A DNA stretch of 64,000 nucleotides from Plantago ovata (taxonomy: Eukaryota > Streptophyta > Magnoliopsida > Lamiales > Plantaginaceae). This document shows positions 1-12,333 of the stretch, piece after piece. The stretch covers positions 73,704,753-73,768,752 of the forward strand of contig CM051456.1 in the NCBI GenBank assembly GCA_028274465.1. The letters run 5' to 3'. Within the stretch, counting starts at the first letter, position 1; each line of letters starts with the position of its first letter. The notes under the pieces were generated by a model, which saw only the letters and a program-made list of their open reading frames with translations, was not told the DNA's origin and did not search any database. A program made the translations under genes and the position numbers.

Positions 1-2190
1 CTGCCATCCATCGCAACTGCCTTTGGAAAAAATCCACCAAGTATATTCCTATTGGACCTTCGTAGAACCTTCGATCATGAATCCGAGCATAACATTACTG
101 ACCAATTCCAATTTCATAAACTGAAAATGATATCTACCATATATATAGCCACACTAACACAAACAAACGATCTAACAGTTTCTGCATTCTTATGAACGAT
201 CCCAAACTTTCAATGGTATGAGAATAAGAGGTCCTGCACACTTATGCAAATACTAAAAATTCCATCATACTTATGTCCTCTTGCTACAACTTATCAGAAG
301 TTCCTGTCCATATTGTGCATAGCATCCAGAGAAACCAAAATTAGAATTTCCATTTTACAGTACATGTAAAATTCACCGCTGATTGCTCATGGGTGGTGCC
401 TATTCAGCACTTGCAGTATCATGTAGTGCATGTTTACCAGTGAGTAGCAACAGAAAAACTTGACAATCCTTTTCAGCAACAGTAATTTACACGTTATCAC
501 ACATTACATCACATGGCACAACAACAGTAATTTACATGTTATAACACATTATATTTGTTTCCAGAGAATGTTACAAAAATCATAAAACTACATGCTAATA
601 GTCCATTTTTTAATTTTTCAGCAATTTCAATGGATCAGAGCAGCTTTTTTGCATGGTAAATACTGCAGATGGTTTATTTGAAAAGCCACAACATAGGATA
701 GTCGGATTCATTGGCCAATAGAAAGGGGTCAGGATTCATCACAACTCACATTCAAGAAATTTTCATATACAAAAAGAAAGAAACATTAAATTTAAAATGG
801 CCTCCTCTGCCTCTGTTTCTTATCCTGCCAAGTTCAACTACGAGCCTAAGGTCACCTGGACCATTGGTGACAGTATCAGACTCAACATTCAAGATGTATC
901 ATGCAGGTCAAGGCTCATGCTAGGGAACTGCAATAGGAGAGGTCCATTTAGGCAAGCTACTGACCTGTCATCAAGGCTATCTATTGTGGGGTTTGAGCAT
1001 TGAGGTGAGCCAGCAGACAACTGACATCAAGGTTGCTCTCATGGAGATCAGTGTGGTATCTCATCCTGAGATCATGAACAATTTGTACCAGGATCTCAGG
1101 GACCATTGCTCAGGTGAAGAGTGGCGTGGTCTAGGCCATTCTTTTATTTTCAGATTTGGTTATATTTTTAAGTCTTTTGGAATCAATGTACTGGTTTCTG
1201 CTGTGCTTACATGATTTCAATGAAAAGGCTATGTCTATTTATTTGCTCTTATTTGTTTTCTTCCCTTTTATTTTATGCAATAGATCATTTTCACACAATA
1301 TTACTAAATACAATACAATAAAAAAATAATAGTAAATGATAATAAAAAAGCACAACTTTGATTCAACCAAAAGTAAATTTTATACATAGCCTTGATAACA
1401 GTTAATTAGATCAACAAATAGCACAAAACTGTGACCATATGACGCAAAAGAAACATGAATAGAATATTACTTCATCTCATTCTCCCTACAACATAGCACA
1501 TTACTTGAACGAGTATTTCATAACCCTCATACTCACCAATCCAAACAGCAAAACCAAAAAAAAAATGATCTTATTCATAAATGATGCTTCTTCCTCGAAC
1601 AGAACAAACAACATACCAAATAATTTTTCTTTCTGGAAAAGACCCATGTTGAAACGGATATATGATCTTATTCATAAAAGACATTTTCCTGTTAACCATA
1701 GTTTTGGAAGTGTGCCACTGTGCCTAGTTTGTGAATTGGATGAGAAAGAACTTTTAAGAACTTCACAACAAGAAACAGAATCAGTAATCCATGTTACAGA
1801 TCCGTGTACTAAATTCAAATGCAACAAAAAGTTGCTTAGAGTTTACTTAAAAGTCACATTTGAAATCCACATAAGGCCAATTAAAATGCAGAACATAACA
1901 TTCAACATTCAACACATCTTTATTCATTCACTGAAAAACAGATTACAATGTCGATATCACATTCGCAGACTAAATGTTACAAAGATCTTTGTCTAAGTCG
2001 AACATAACAACAGAAAGTAATACTAGTTGTGCATAACTCTCCATTTGATATGACAATCTCGCCTATGCCTTGGATCTCTACTCTGTTTCTATCTCCGTTC
2101 TCCAAGGAAGGAAGCATCCACCCACGTCCCTGAGAAACGAGCTCATTGACTACTTTAGGGTATGGGGGGGCCTGTGGCAGACGAGCCTTG
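1..2190. other. AT-rich host flank, no confident gene
   Basis: Left flank of element A. Most of it has no long open frame. Around 797-1214 on the plus strand two adjacent frames together could give about 130 residues (starting Met-Ala-Ser-Ser near 797, then changing frame near 990). I do not recognise the product, and a frameshift would be needed, so I do not call it a gene. The stretch 1215-1500 is A/T-rich with nothing visible. The part 1657-1800 is a repeat and 1977-2195 an exon-like frame, both listed separately. Confidence 0.5.
1657..1800 (+). repeat. Flank repeat, copy 1
   Basis: About 145 bp that recur in the same orientation at 46219-46366, on the other side of element A. Shared blocks include TTTTGGAAGTGTGCCAC and TTTGTGAATTGGATGAGAA. 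The two copies differ by scattered substitutions, so they predate A or belong to an older dispersed repeat. The TSD of A is elsewhere, so this is not part of A's LTR. Confidence 0.75.
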
Positions 2191-2195
2191 ATGCA
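1977..2195 (-). pseudogene. Exon-like frame split by element A (downstream part)
   Basis: On the minus strand this stretch is open up to a stop at 1977-1979. If element A and one TSD copy are removed in thought, the frame is continuous with 45391-45488, giving an open frame of 103 codons plus a stop that starts at an ATG at 45488. Residues include the segment GRGWMLPSLENGD. I recognise no family. It could be a host exon, a pseudogene fragment or part of an older transposon. The continuity of frame across the target site is seen directly; that it is a gene is inference. Confidence 0.3.
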
Positions 2196-3764
2196 TGTTG
2201 GTCCCTTTAAACAACAAGTAAAGACTAGAGGGGGGGGGGTGAATAGTCTTTTCAAACTTTCGTCATTTAAAACTTTCTCAGCAAGTGCTTATTACTTTTG
2301 AGTAATGAGTTTGCTGATACTTAACTTTCTCAGCAAGCGCAAGTTACTTTTCAGTAACTAGTTTTGCTGATACTTAAAATCAGAGAGCGGAAGTCTTTGA
2401 TACAATAAGTGTTTTGTCAATAAGTGATAGTTTCAGCAAGTGAAGTGAGTGACTGTGTACAGATAGATATGCTTTGCTGAAAACTTAAGTACAGTAAGTA
2501 AATCACACAAACACTTTTATAGTGGTATCTGAGAGTGGCGTAATCTCTCAACTAATCCACTTTGTCCTTTCTAGGACTGAATCCACTAAGATAAGATTGA
2601 GGTTCCTTACAACACCTATCTAGAGCGATCCAAACAGAAACCAAAGCACACTTGCTTCGTTTCCAACCTAACTAGAGAACGCAACCTTGTACTCCACCAA
2701 ACTTGGTACTTTTAATCAGTATGCTCGATTAAGTTCCCCCTGAATATCACACCTGAAAGAGTGTATTTTCAGTTAGAGAGGTTTGGGATGATATAACTTA
2801 ATTATAACTTATTCAGTTACAACAAGTAATCTAAGAAACAAAACTTTGAATACTTTGCAGTAAACAAGTTTGATTGTTTCTGGTGTCAAGACTTGTTCTT
2901 GTTCGAAAGAAAGAAAGAACACTTAACTAATTTCTTAGCCGTGTAAGTTCTACTTCTTCACAAGTAGCTTTTTCAAGCTTTAAGTCTTGGAACGGATCAA
3001 TGGCAGTTAAGAGTATTTGAAGAGTATGTGAGTTTAAGCACAAGTGAGAGTATGATCACGTTGTTGACACACTTCAACTCTTTGCCGGATGACCTCTATT
3101 TATAGTGAAATAAGGAGCCGTTTGAATTTCAAATTCTAAGGCTTTTGTTCCTTAAAGTGTCACTATCTTGCTTTTGTACTTTCAACAGCGTCCTTGTTTG
3201 TCTTCTAGTCTTCATGTCCTTCGCGTGCATGCTTTGCATTTAATGCTTATTTGAATAAAATTCAAACAGTAACATTGGAGCGCAAATATAAGTACTTTCA
3301 GCAAGAGGTCACAAATGTTCATCAACAAGTGGTCAGTCTCAGTTTCAGCAAGCACAACCTACTCTGTCGTTTAGATTTTCACTTAAGCAATGTTGTTGCT
3401 GAAGTTTCCACTTTCTGAGCAACATGTGCCTTTGTAGATACCAGTCTTCAGAAATCTTCTAGTCTTCAGTCTTCGAAATCTTCAAGTTTCTGAGCGGTTC
3501 TAAATGCTTCAATAGTTTGTTTGTGTAAACAAAGTACATCATCAGCAAATGCTTCAATAGGTTGTTTTTCTTTTCAGAAAACAAGATACATCATAAGCGG
3601 TAAAACCAACCTATCTAGCACCTACTCTAAGTCTTCAGCAAACGTTCCTCTTTTACAATGTCCTTAAAATTCAAAAATTCTTATGGACCTTAAGAGTACT
3701 AGTTACTGGACTTTCCTTAATTTAGCATGGTTAATTGCTCATCAAAATTAAAAGTTTCCTAACA
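2196..3764 (-). repeat. Element A 3' LTR
   Basis: 1569 bp, nearly identical to 43829-45390. It begins TGTTGG and ends CTAACA on the plus strand, the expected TG...CA. A TATA-like box, CTATAAATAGAGG on the minus strand, lies at 3093-3105. The hexamer CAGCAA and its complement recur about a dozen times, as in the rest of A. Confidence 0.95.
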
Positions 3765-3779
3765 AATTTCCCCCTTTTT
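3765..3779 (-). other. Element A polypurine tract
   Basis: On the minus strand AAAAAGGGGGAAATT directly abuts the 3' LTR. This is the expected plus-strand primer site and it fixes the orientation of A. From here to about 4027 I see no coding frame. Confidence 0.85.
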
Positions 3780-4606
3780 GATGTTAGCAATTCATGGCTA
3801 AATTAATTGTTACCCTTTTAGAGGTTTCTGATGTTGAATAAATCAGTTGATTAATGCAAGCATACTTGAATAATTAAACAGTAAGCATAAGTAAATTGCA
3901 TAATCAAAAACCAATAAGAGTCAAAAGCTTCATTGCTGATAGTTATCTTTCAGTAAGTTTACAGGAATGAACATAGATAACTACACAAAATCAGCAAACA
4001 AAACTTGAACAGAACTATTACAGAGAGTTAAGCTCTTTCAGAGGATTTTCTCAAAATCTCTCTAACACTCTTCTCAGCAAGTGCAGTGAATTCAATACAG
4101 TCCTTTGCGTAATTCTCAAGTAGCCTACGGAGTTGTAGTTGAAGAATCCTTGCATTTTTGCAGGCAGTATGATGATGCTTTTCAGCATTCATTTCCATGT
4201 AATGAGTTACCCACAAATGCATGCCCCAATTGCTGGCATGGAGAAGCTGTGTATCTGAAATGCTTTTAGGATGAATCTTCCTTAGCCAGAGAAGATCTTC
4301 TTCTTGATCCTTAGCAGTGAGATAGAAATACTCATAAGGAATCAATCCAAGTCTCTTCTTTGTTTTCTTGGTCACGGGGTCAGAGTAATAAGCAATGCCA
4401 ACTGGTTTTATCAATTCAGGTTCTTGTCTTATAGACTTACCAATTGCAGTTCTTCTTACTGAGACTTCTAGATTCAACCATCACCCAGCAATATTTCTTG
4501 GTAGGGACTCAGCCCTTTCTTTCCTTTTTACCTTGAGATTAATCCAAGTGAACATTTGGTTTAAAATGGCTGTTGGAAAGAACTCATTCACCAGCAAATC
4601 TTCCAG

Positions 4607-7600
4607 CTTTAAGATCCAGCAACCATGAACGTTTCAGATCACGTTCTGAGTTGTTTCATCATTGCTGGTCTTTGTATATTCAATGTCGGAGCCAATAGCA
4701 ATGCTGGCCAGCCTCTTTTCTTCCTGTCTTTGCCTTCTTCTTCTTGACTTTGCATTGTCTTGATCTCTTGCTGAAGATCTTGAGTCAGAAGAGAAATGCT
4801 TTGAATGGCCAGACGGAGTTAAGGCTGTAATTGGTCTAGCTCTTATGACTTGAGCTATTGTCTGATTGTCATCATCATCATCATCTTCATTCAGAGCTTG
4901 ATGACTTACAGTGTGACAAAATCCTTGAGTTTCAGCAGCAGTTTTTCTCTTTTTGGTACTTGCTGAATTTAACTCAGATTCTACTTGTCTTTTAGAACTT
5001 TTCTCTCTTTCAGCAAGAGGTTCTATGGGAAGTGGCGCTTCAACAGTAGGAGGGGTTTTCTTTCTTGTAGTTCTCTTTTGTTTATCTTCCCCCTTAGACA
5101 TGGATTGCAACATCGGAGTAATGTGCAAAGAGAAGAACTCATTGCAATTTTCAGCAAGAGTACTTAGGCTGTTGTATTTCATGATGATTGCTTGTTGATC
5201 AGAAGTCAGCTTTGACAATTCATTTTTAACACTCACCATATTCTCCTCATGTCTGCGCTCTGTTGCGGCCTTTTCTTCCATGAAAGTCTGAGCCTTGACT
5301 AATGCAGACTTTGCTAGCCGGAGTGCTTGACTTACATCTTCTTCATAGCTCTTGTGATAAAGACTGATGTCTTTGTAAGAATATACTGTCAGAGTTACCC
5401 CTAGGGTACGCAGCGGAATTTCAAAAAATTTCTTAACATAGAGGTTAATTGATTATGCATATGTCGTATATATATAAACATGTCAATTAGAAGACTAACC
5501 TTACTTCCAAAGCAGCTTCCAAGTCTTCGTAATAATCCGGTGTATCTTCTCCTTCGTCGAAGTCGAAGATATCTACAATGCTCCTTATATCTGCAAGACA
5601 ATAAGAGTTAGTTTCCAGCTCCTAGAACCTCAACCTTGGTATCCACGGATGAACAGCCTATCGGAAGAATGCTAGGATATTCTTTATGTGACCAAGAAGA
5701 CGGGGCGGCAATTCCTCCGGTGGTGGCGCGCGCGTGTGGCTTTGTGGAGGAGGGGAGAGCTTTTTATTTTCTCTAAGAAAACTGGGTAGAATAATTCTCT
5801 AAGAATTGATTGTTCATAATCGTGTATAAAGCTCTCTAATAGTCCAATATATAGTAGTCTATAGAAGCCTAAAGCATAAGCAATTAGACTTCGTAAAGAA
5901 ATAAGAATCTAATTCTTATCGCACAAGGAAACCAATATCAAGTCTAGATTCATTCCCAATCAAATTAAAACTCAATCAGGAAAATCTAACTTATCCCTTG
6001 GACTTCTAATAGAGGAAGGAGTCGAACTCCTTCCCCTTATCCATCATGCGCGCGCGCGCCTCCTAGGGACAGTATGTGGGTCCCAATTTTGGGACCCACT
6101 TATAGTTCTAAGGCAATTCAAACTCCAAGTAGATTTTGCCCAAGTGCATATGTTAATTCTAAATTAACATATCCTTTCTAATCAAACCTCCATTATATTT
6201 CCAAAATATAATCTTTAATTGTATTTACATAAAATACAATTAATTAGCCAATTCAATTAATAATTCCAAATCATTAATTGAGTCACCAAATATTATAATT
6301 AATTCCAAATCAATTATAATCCATCAATCACAATGAATTAATTGCGATTCCATCTTCAAGGATATTCTGATAGACTGAATCACCACATAGTGTGACCCAT
6401 AGGGCCTCACCGTATTAAGCAAGTCCCAGACTAGGCAACATGGAATTCCTAGACGGTTCCATTTGCAATATTAATACGTGAGGACGTTTGAGAGGTTTCT
6501 CAAAGCTAACCCTTTCGTTGCGAAGCCTGTCGCGCTCGACCAGGCAATAGTAACGTCCCTTCATCTGACTTGCTCGAATGTATCTAGGATCGATGAAGTG
6601 TCTATCCCAATAATACATCCACGGGCGTCTCAGGGAGTTGCTTGGTTAAGATATACTTATGACCATCATAATATATCACTTGCACTGGCCAGTGACTTTA
6701 CCAACACAGCTATGCAGACTATGAGCAGTGCTCTCCTGTGCTACACTTGAGAGATGAATCCTTCACAGAATCAATTATCACCCCCATTTGTATTTAGCCA
6801 TAATCCTGGATCGTGTCTTAGGTCAGCTGCTTATTCAGAGCTGACATCGACGGGTCCACCAAGGATATGGGGCAACAAATGTGATGATAAAGTCCTGTAA
6901 GTACAAAGGACGAATGGCATCACTTCGACAACTCACCGGTTCCCATAGACACGTCGGTGTAGAGTATACATCGATGGGAGTGTCCGGTGGGTACTTCCAT
7001 TGTTCGATAAAGCTTCTTCGAACAACTATGCGCAGTTATAGGAACGTTTCTCGATTGTCCAACAATCCGTTCCGTGGCCGTGGGATCGGCTCACACTTGC
7101 TCCAACAAGTATAACCTCCACGCATACTAGTCTTGTCAGGTTCATTCAGACCCCCACATCCGAGATGAACCACGACTAGGGAGAGTTTGGGATAGATGAT
7201 AACTCACATAGCTCCCACTAACTGTGTGATCGGTCATCTATCCGAGGGGACATGTTTAATATCAATACAGACAGTAATAAAGATATGACATGATGCAGCC
7301 TGGTGTAATATAAATATGAAAGCGATACTCAATAGTAAAATGCAACAAACATATATTATATTACGTTGACCTGTGTAATAGTACATATATGCCCTCTATA
7401 AGGGCACCATTCCCTTAGTAAGGACTGTCTCTAGGACATATACACTATCAGTCTTTCTGAGCTATTGTAAGAGTAGTAGTGCGTCTCAGCACTGTAGCCA
7501 ATATCTTTCCGATATCAAGCGGGCTCTCAGCAAGCAGTGCATCATCTTCTGCTTTGCAGGCATCATGGACTTTCTTTAGTGCCAAAATTATTTGAGTAAA

Positions 7601-8626
7601 CTCCTCTACACGTGCGAACGGCACTAGATTAGGGGTCAAGGAATGAACTTTAAGTTTTAAGATCCAGCTTTAAGATCCAACAACCATGAACGTTTCTGAT
7701 CACGTTCTGAGTGGTTTCATCATTGCTGGTTTTTGTATATTCAATGTCGGAGCCAATAGCAATGCTGGCCAGCCTCTTATCTTCCTGTCTTTGCCTTCTT
7801 CTTCTTGACTTTGCATTGTCTTGATCTCTTGCTGAAGATCTTGAGTCAGAAGAGAAATGCTTTGAATGGCCCGACGGAGTTAAGGCTGTAATTGGTTTAG
7901 CTCTTATGGCTTGAGCTATTGTCTGATTGTCATCATCATCATCATCTTCATTCAGTGCTTGATGACTTTCAGTATGACAGAATCCTTGAGTTTCAGCAGC
8001 AGTTTTTCTCTTTTTGGGACTTGCTGAATTTAACTCAGATTCTGCTTGTCTTTTAGAACTTTGCTCTTTTTCAGCAAGAGGTTCTATGGTCAGTGGCGCT
8101 TCAACAGTAGGAGGGGTTTTCTTCCTTGAAGTTCTCTTTTGTTTATCTTCCCCATTAGACATGGATTGCATCATCGGAGTAATGTGCAAAGAGAAGAACT
8201 CATTGCAATTTTCAACAAGAGCACTTAGGCTGTTGTATTTCATGATGATTGCTTATTGATCATAAGTCAGCTTTGACAATTCATTTTTAATACTCGCCAT
8301 ATTCTCCTCATGTCTGCGCTCTGTTGCGGCTTTTTCTTCCATGAAAGTCTGAGCCTCGACTAATGCAGACTTTGCTAGCCGGAGTGCTTGACTTACATCT
8401 TCTTCATAGCTCTTGTGATGAAAACTAATGTCTTTCTGAGCTATTGTAAGAGTAGTAGTGCGTCTCAGCACTGTAGCCAATATCTTTCCGATATCAAGCG
8501 GGCTCTCAGCAAGCAGTGCATCATCTTCTGCTTTGCAGGCATCATGGAAGGTGCCAAAATTCTTGGAGTAAACTCCTCTACACGTGGGAACGGAACTAGA
8601 TTAGGGGTCAAGGAATGAACTTTAAG
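4607..8626 (-). repeat. ~960-bp tandem duplication in the extra ORF of element A
   Basis: Unit 1 is about 7668-8626. Unit 2 is 4607-5373 plus 7456-7654, split by a solo LTR. The units are nearly identical and each encodes the ~250-residue segment with the six-Asp run and the basic stretch. The borders carry CTTTAAG at 4607-4613, 7648-7654, 7668-7674 and 8620-8626, so the duplication looks microhomology-mediated. Unit 1 has lost about nine bases near 8549, which shifts its frame. The solo LTR is in one unit only, so it came after the duplication. Confidence 0.85.
5374..7450 (-). mobile_element. Solo LTR of the B copia family
   Basis: 2077 bp flanked by GTCTT at 5369-5373 and 7451-7455, with ends TGTAAG...CTATCA on the plus strand (TGATAG...CTTACA on the minus). 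It is homologous over its full length to the LTRs of element B at 25186-27270 and 27758-29787, in opposite orientation, and is closest to the first. No internal region remains, so this is a solo LTR left by LTR-LTR recombination. It carries the palindromic TATA area, a CG-alternating run near 6048-6058, the GTGGGTCC palindrome at 6076-6099 and the exon-like segment at 5505-5590. Confidence 0.93.
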
Positions 8627-11600
8627 CTCTGAAGCAAATTGATCATCTTGTAGCAGCAATTCTCCTCTTAAGTCATCTCCTTCATCATTTATATAGTCAG
8701 GAGGAGGAATTTCAACCACTTTGTGTTCTTTCTTGGAATTTTTATCCTCATTTGCTGATAGATCATCTTCATCCTCAGATTCATCAAGGCCAGCAACCTT
8801 GGAACCTAAGTCAGCAGCTTCATTTCCTTTTGGTTGAGTGGTTGCTGATGGCAACACTTCAGACTCAACGACTGGAGTTTCACCAGTAGTAAGTTTTAAT
8901 TGAGTAGTTGCTGAAGGCAACGTTTGAGACTCAATTACTGGAGTTTCACCAGTATTAAGTGGAAGGGAGGGGACTTCCTTTGGCTTTACTCCTGAAGATT
9001 GACCAATGTCCAAATTCTGCGTATGCCTTGCATGAATTTGGAGACTGTTTTGTAGTGCTCTTTGGTAATCTTCATACATTTCTTCTTCATCTTCAAAGTT
9101 TGTATCAGTGACCTTGGCATCGAGTAAAGATAACTCGGCATCAGAAAACTTGCTCTTGCCATGTTTCAAGGCAGCTCGCTTTTTGGCGTATTCCTCTTCA
9201 GTATCAGCGCCTTGTACAGGTGCTTGATTTTCAGTTTCAGCAGGAGCAGGTTGAGATTCATGCTGAGTTGGTGTTTGTTTAGCTTGCTGATTGTTTTATT
9301 GTTCAGTTTCAGCAACTGTCATTTTCAGTCCACCAGCATCAGGACTAGGACCTTGATTGGAATCTTTCCCTTCATCATCACTGGGATCAGTAGGGATGTT
9401 TTCATCTTCTTCCTCTTCATCATCATCAGTCAAGATAACTAGCTCGAGATGCTTGTATAAAGCAACACTCGTCACTTCCTCTTCTTCATTGATTTTGTGG
9501 GGATCAGCCACCACAGGCACAAATGAACCTTTGAGCATCACAACTTGTTCAGCTGGAGAGGCACTCTTAAATTTGGCCTTCATATTCTCTCTAATTTGAA
9601 CAATCAGATTTGAGCTCATTAGCTGAGAATATGACATATCTTCAGGAAGTATGGAGTGGACAAACGTCTCGAGCTTCAGCAGAGAAGATCTCTTTTTCTC
9701 ATTTGATAGATGAAGATGGAGATCAGAAAAGTCCATCCTTCTGTACCTTTGCCAGTTGCTGACAGACTTAGCAACTCTTGACAAGGTTGTTCTTTTGAAG
9801 TCTAAGTAAAGTTCCTCAGAACTCACTTGTAGATCTTCAGTGATGTGCACCACTTCAGTGGTCTCCTTTAGAGCCTGAAAAAGAATATTATTTAGATCAG
9901 GAAAGGTTTGGATAATTGTTTTAGAGTCCAAAGCTGAAACATGAATTACCTGCTGAGTTTCAGCAAGCTCATGTTGCACACTTGTTTGTGCTGGTACAAT
10001 TTTCATTCCTTGAGGAGCTTGAGAAGCATCCTCCATTTGTTCATCCTAAAATAAATATGAGTTAGATACAAGTACTAAGTTGTCAAACTTAGTTGTTTTA
10101 CCAAAAACTTTAACTACCTGCTGAGCAGGAAGTGTTGATTCTGGTGCAGAGGCTTTAGCAACCGTCTGACTTCCATCGTTAGAAGTCTATAGAGAAATCA
10201 TAATATTAGCAAAAGATTGAGTTTAAGAAAATGAAGATTTGCTGATGGTTGAGTTAACTACCTGCTGAAGAAGGACAGGTTGTGGCTCAGTCCTTTCAGC
10301 ATTAACAATTTCTTCAGTTTCTGGGACTGTTTCTTCAGCTTCTTTGCTTGCTCTGTTTGAGAAAGCTGCGCGGTTTCAGCAATCTCCCTTGTCTCTGAAA
10401 TGACAAGTTGAGCAGAAGCATCTTGACCCTTAAGCTCACTGCTTGTCATAAAAAAATCAATGGATTTGTTGGATGTTTCTTCAATATCCAATTCCATTTG
10501 TTGGCTTAATGCTTCCAGTACAAGCTGGACTTTGTCAATTGATGTCTTTGGTGAACTGGGGCCAGTATTCTCAGCATCGCGTGATGCGTCGTCGAATAAT
10601 GCTTCTTTTGTTTCTTCAGCAACTTCTGGGACTTGAACCATTGCTGTCTCAGCAACTGGTTCTTCAGCAACCTGATGAGTTGCTTGTTCAGCAACCATCT
10701 TTTCAGTAACGGCAGCTTCAGCAAGTGCCGCGGTTCTTATATCAGCAGCGATATCAGTAACCGGTTCCAGAGTTCGGTCATCAAGATTATCTACAATGTA
10801 GATATCTGGGACTTGGGTAGGAATTTCATTTCCACTGCCTTGTGGTCTGTTCTCAGTAGAGGAATCAACATTGAGTCGATTATTGAAGGCTTCTGCAAAC
10901 ACTTCAATGTTGCTGACATAGGCTTCAGTAACCACCTTGTCAACATCTACTGGAGTTTGCTTTTTAGCAACTGCTTGGGAATCGTCCGAGAGATCATGGA
11001 CAATTGGTACTGACTTGCGAGCCAGTGTTTTCTTTCTAGGATTATTTGTCCTTTTTCTCTTGGGGACGGGGTTTGCTGATGACGCTGCAGTCTGAGTGTC
11101 ATCATCAGCTTTCCTCTTTTTCTTCTTTGATTTTTCGAGTTTCCCAGCAGAGGCGTCAGTAGTTGCATTTTCAGCAACGGGTGTAGTGGTGTTAGCATGA
11201 TCACCATCTAGAGCAGTTTCATTTCTGTCACCACCATCTACAACAGTTTCATCTCTAAGTTGCTGAGTGGTGACATCTGCAGCTGTTGTATACCTTTCTT
11301 GCTAGCTTGTGCTGACAACATTTGCAGCTGTTGTCTTCTTAGATTTTTCAAGTTTCTTGCCACCAGTCTTAGGTACATTCTGCTTGTAGAAGGTCCTTCC
11401 CACATTGCATACAGATTTCTTGATTGGCAATGGGTTTCTCAGCTGAATCCTGAAATGTTCAAGGATATAGCATATCTTCAGTCCATACATGACTGGGAAG
11501 GTAGGTGAGACCTTGTTGTCTTCAACCTTAACCTTGAACTTAGTAACACAATCAACAAGTCTGTTGAAAATGTACTTAGCCCAGTTGAGCTCCGTTTTGT

Positions 11601-12333
11601 TCTCATGGATATGCATCAGCAGCGGCCACCGTCTCAGGCCTACTTGGTCTATTCCTCCAACTTGGGAGTCCAAGACTTTGATTAGTAGAAGAGCTACTAG
11701 ACCAAGTGAATGGCAGAGATGCTACCTCTTAACGTGTTTTGTCCAAGTCACGGGAGCAATCTCTCCTTTCTTCATTTTCTCATTTCTAACATCACTGTAG
11801 AAGGCTTCAATTTCTTCATCAGTGGCAGTGATGTCATCTTCAGTTCCAGTGGTTGGAATCTGAAATATTTCCGCTAAATCAGTCCATTTTAGGACGATTT
11901 GCGTGTTCTGAACTGTAGTAAAGATCACTTTTTTAGTGACTCCTTGACTTTCAGTTAGGGACTGGATTTCTGCATTGTTGTAGAATTCCATAGTATCTAA
12001 CATACTCACTTTGTTAGGGCGAGCAGTTATAAAGTGAATGAGGCCTTGTTGCTTGATGAATTCAAGCGCCTCTTCATTGTCACCGTCCAATTCTTATTCA
12101 TAGAAGTATCGGATATACTTCTCTTTAGCAAAACCACCCCATTGCATCATCATCTCACACTTTGCAGTGTCAAGATATGAGGGAGGCATAGGTTTTTCGG
12201 TAATTCTGTCGTTTTTCAACACAACTTTCGCTGTGTTTATTGCCGAAGTAGTCACCGGAGCAGTGCGTTTCTCAGCACTGCCAACCTTAGACGACTTTGA
12301 GGTCTTGAATGATTGTCTTTTCGGTGCCATTTC

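Larger units (their letters stand above)
4028..12330 (-). pseudogene. Element A extra ORF downstream of pol (env-like position), broken
   Basis: Minus-strand frame starting with an ATG at 12330 (MAPKRQSFKTSK...) and reaching a stop at 4028. It lies between RNase H and the 3' LTR, where SIRE/Maximus elements carry an extra, so-called env-like ORF. The N-terminal ~200 residues are a folded-looking domain. The middle (10935-9296 and on) is acidic, rich in Ala, Glu and Thr and probably coiled coil. A basic segment and a run of six Asp encoded by (ATC)n follow. The last ~190 residues (4606-4028) are again more globular. I see no convincing signal peptide or membrane segment. Lesions: TAA at about 12091-12093, a frameshift near 11720, several more stops, a TGA near 4480, a tandem duplication and a solo-LTR insertion. 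The function of such ORFs is unknown; an envelope role is only a positional guess. Confidence 0.7.

Noticed and set aside
711..1214. Host gene in the left flank
   Set aside because: It needs a frame change, I recognise no family, and no clear splice or promoter pattern supports it.
4028..12330. A true viral-type envelope protein in element A
   Set aside because: No signal peptide, membrane segment or cleavage site is visible. The ORF is env-like only by position.
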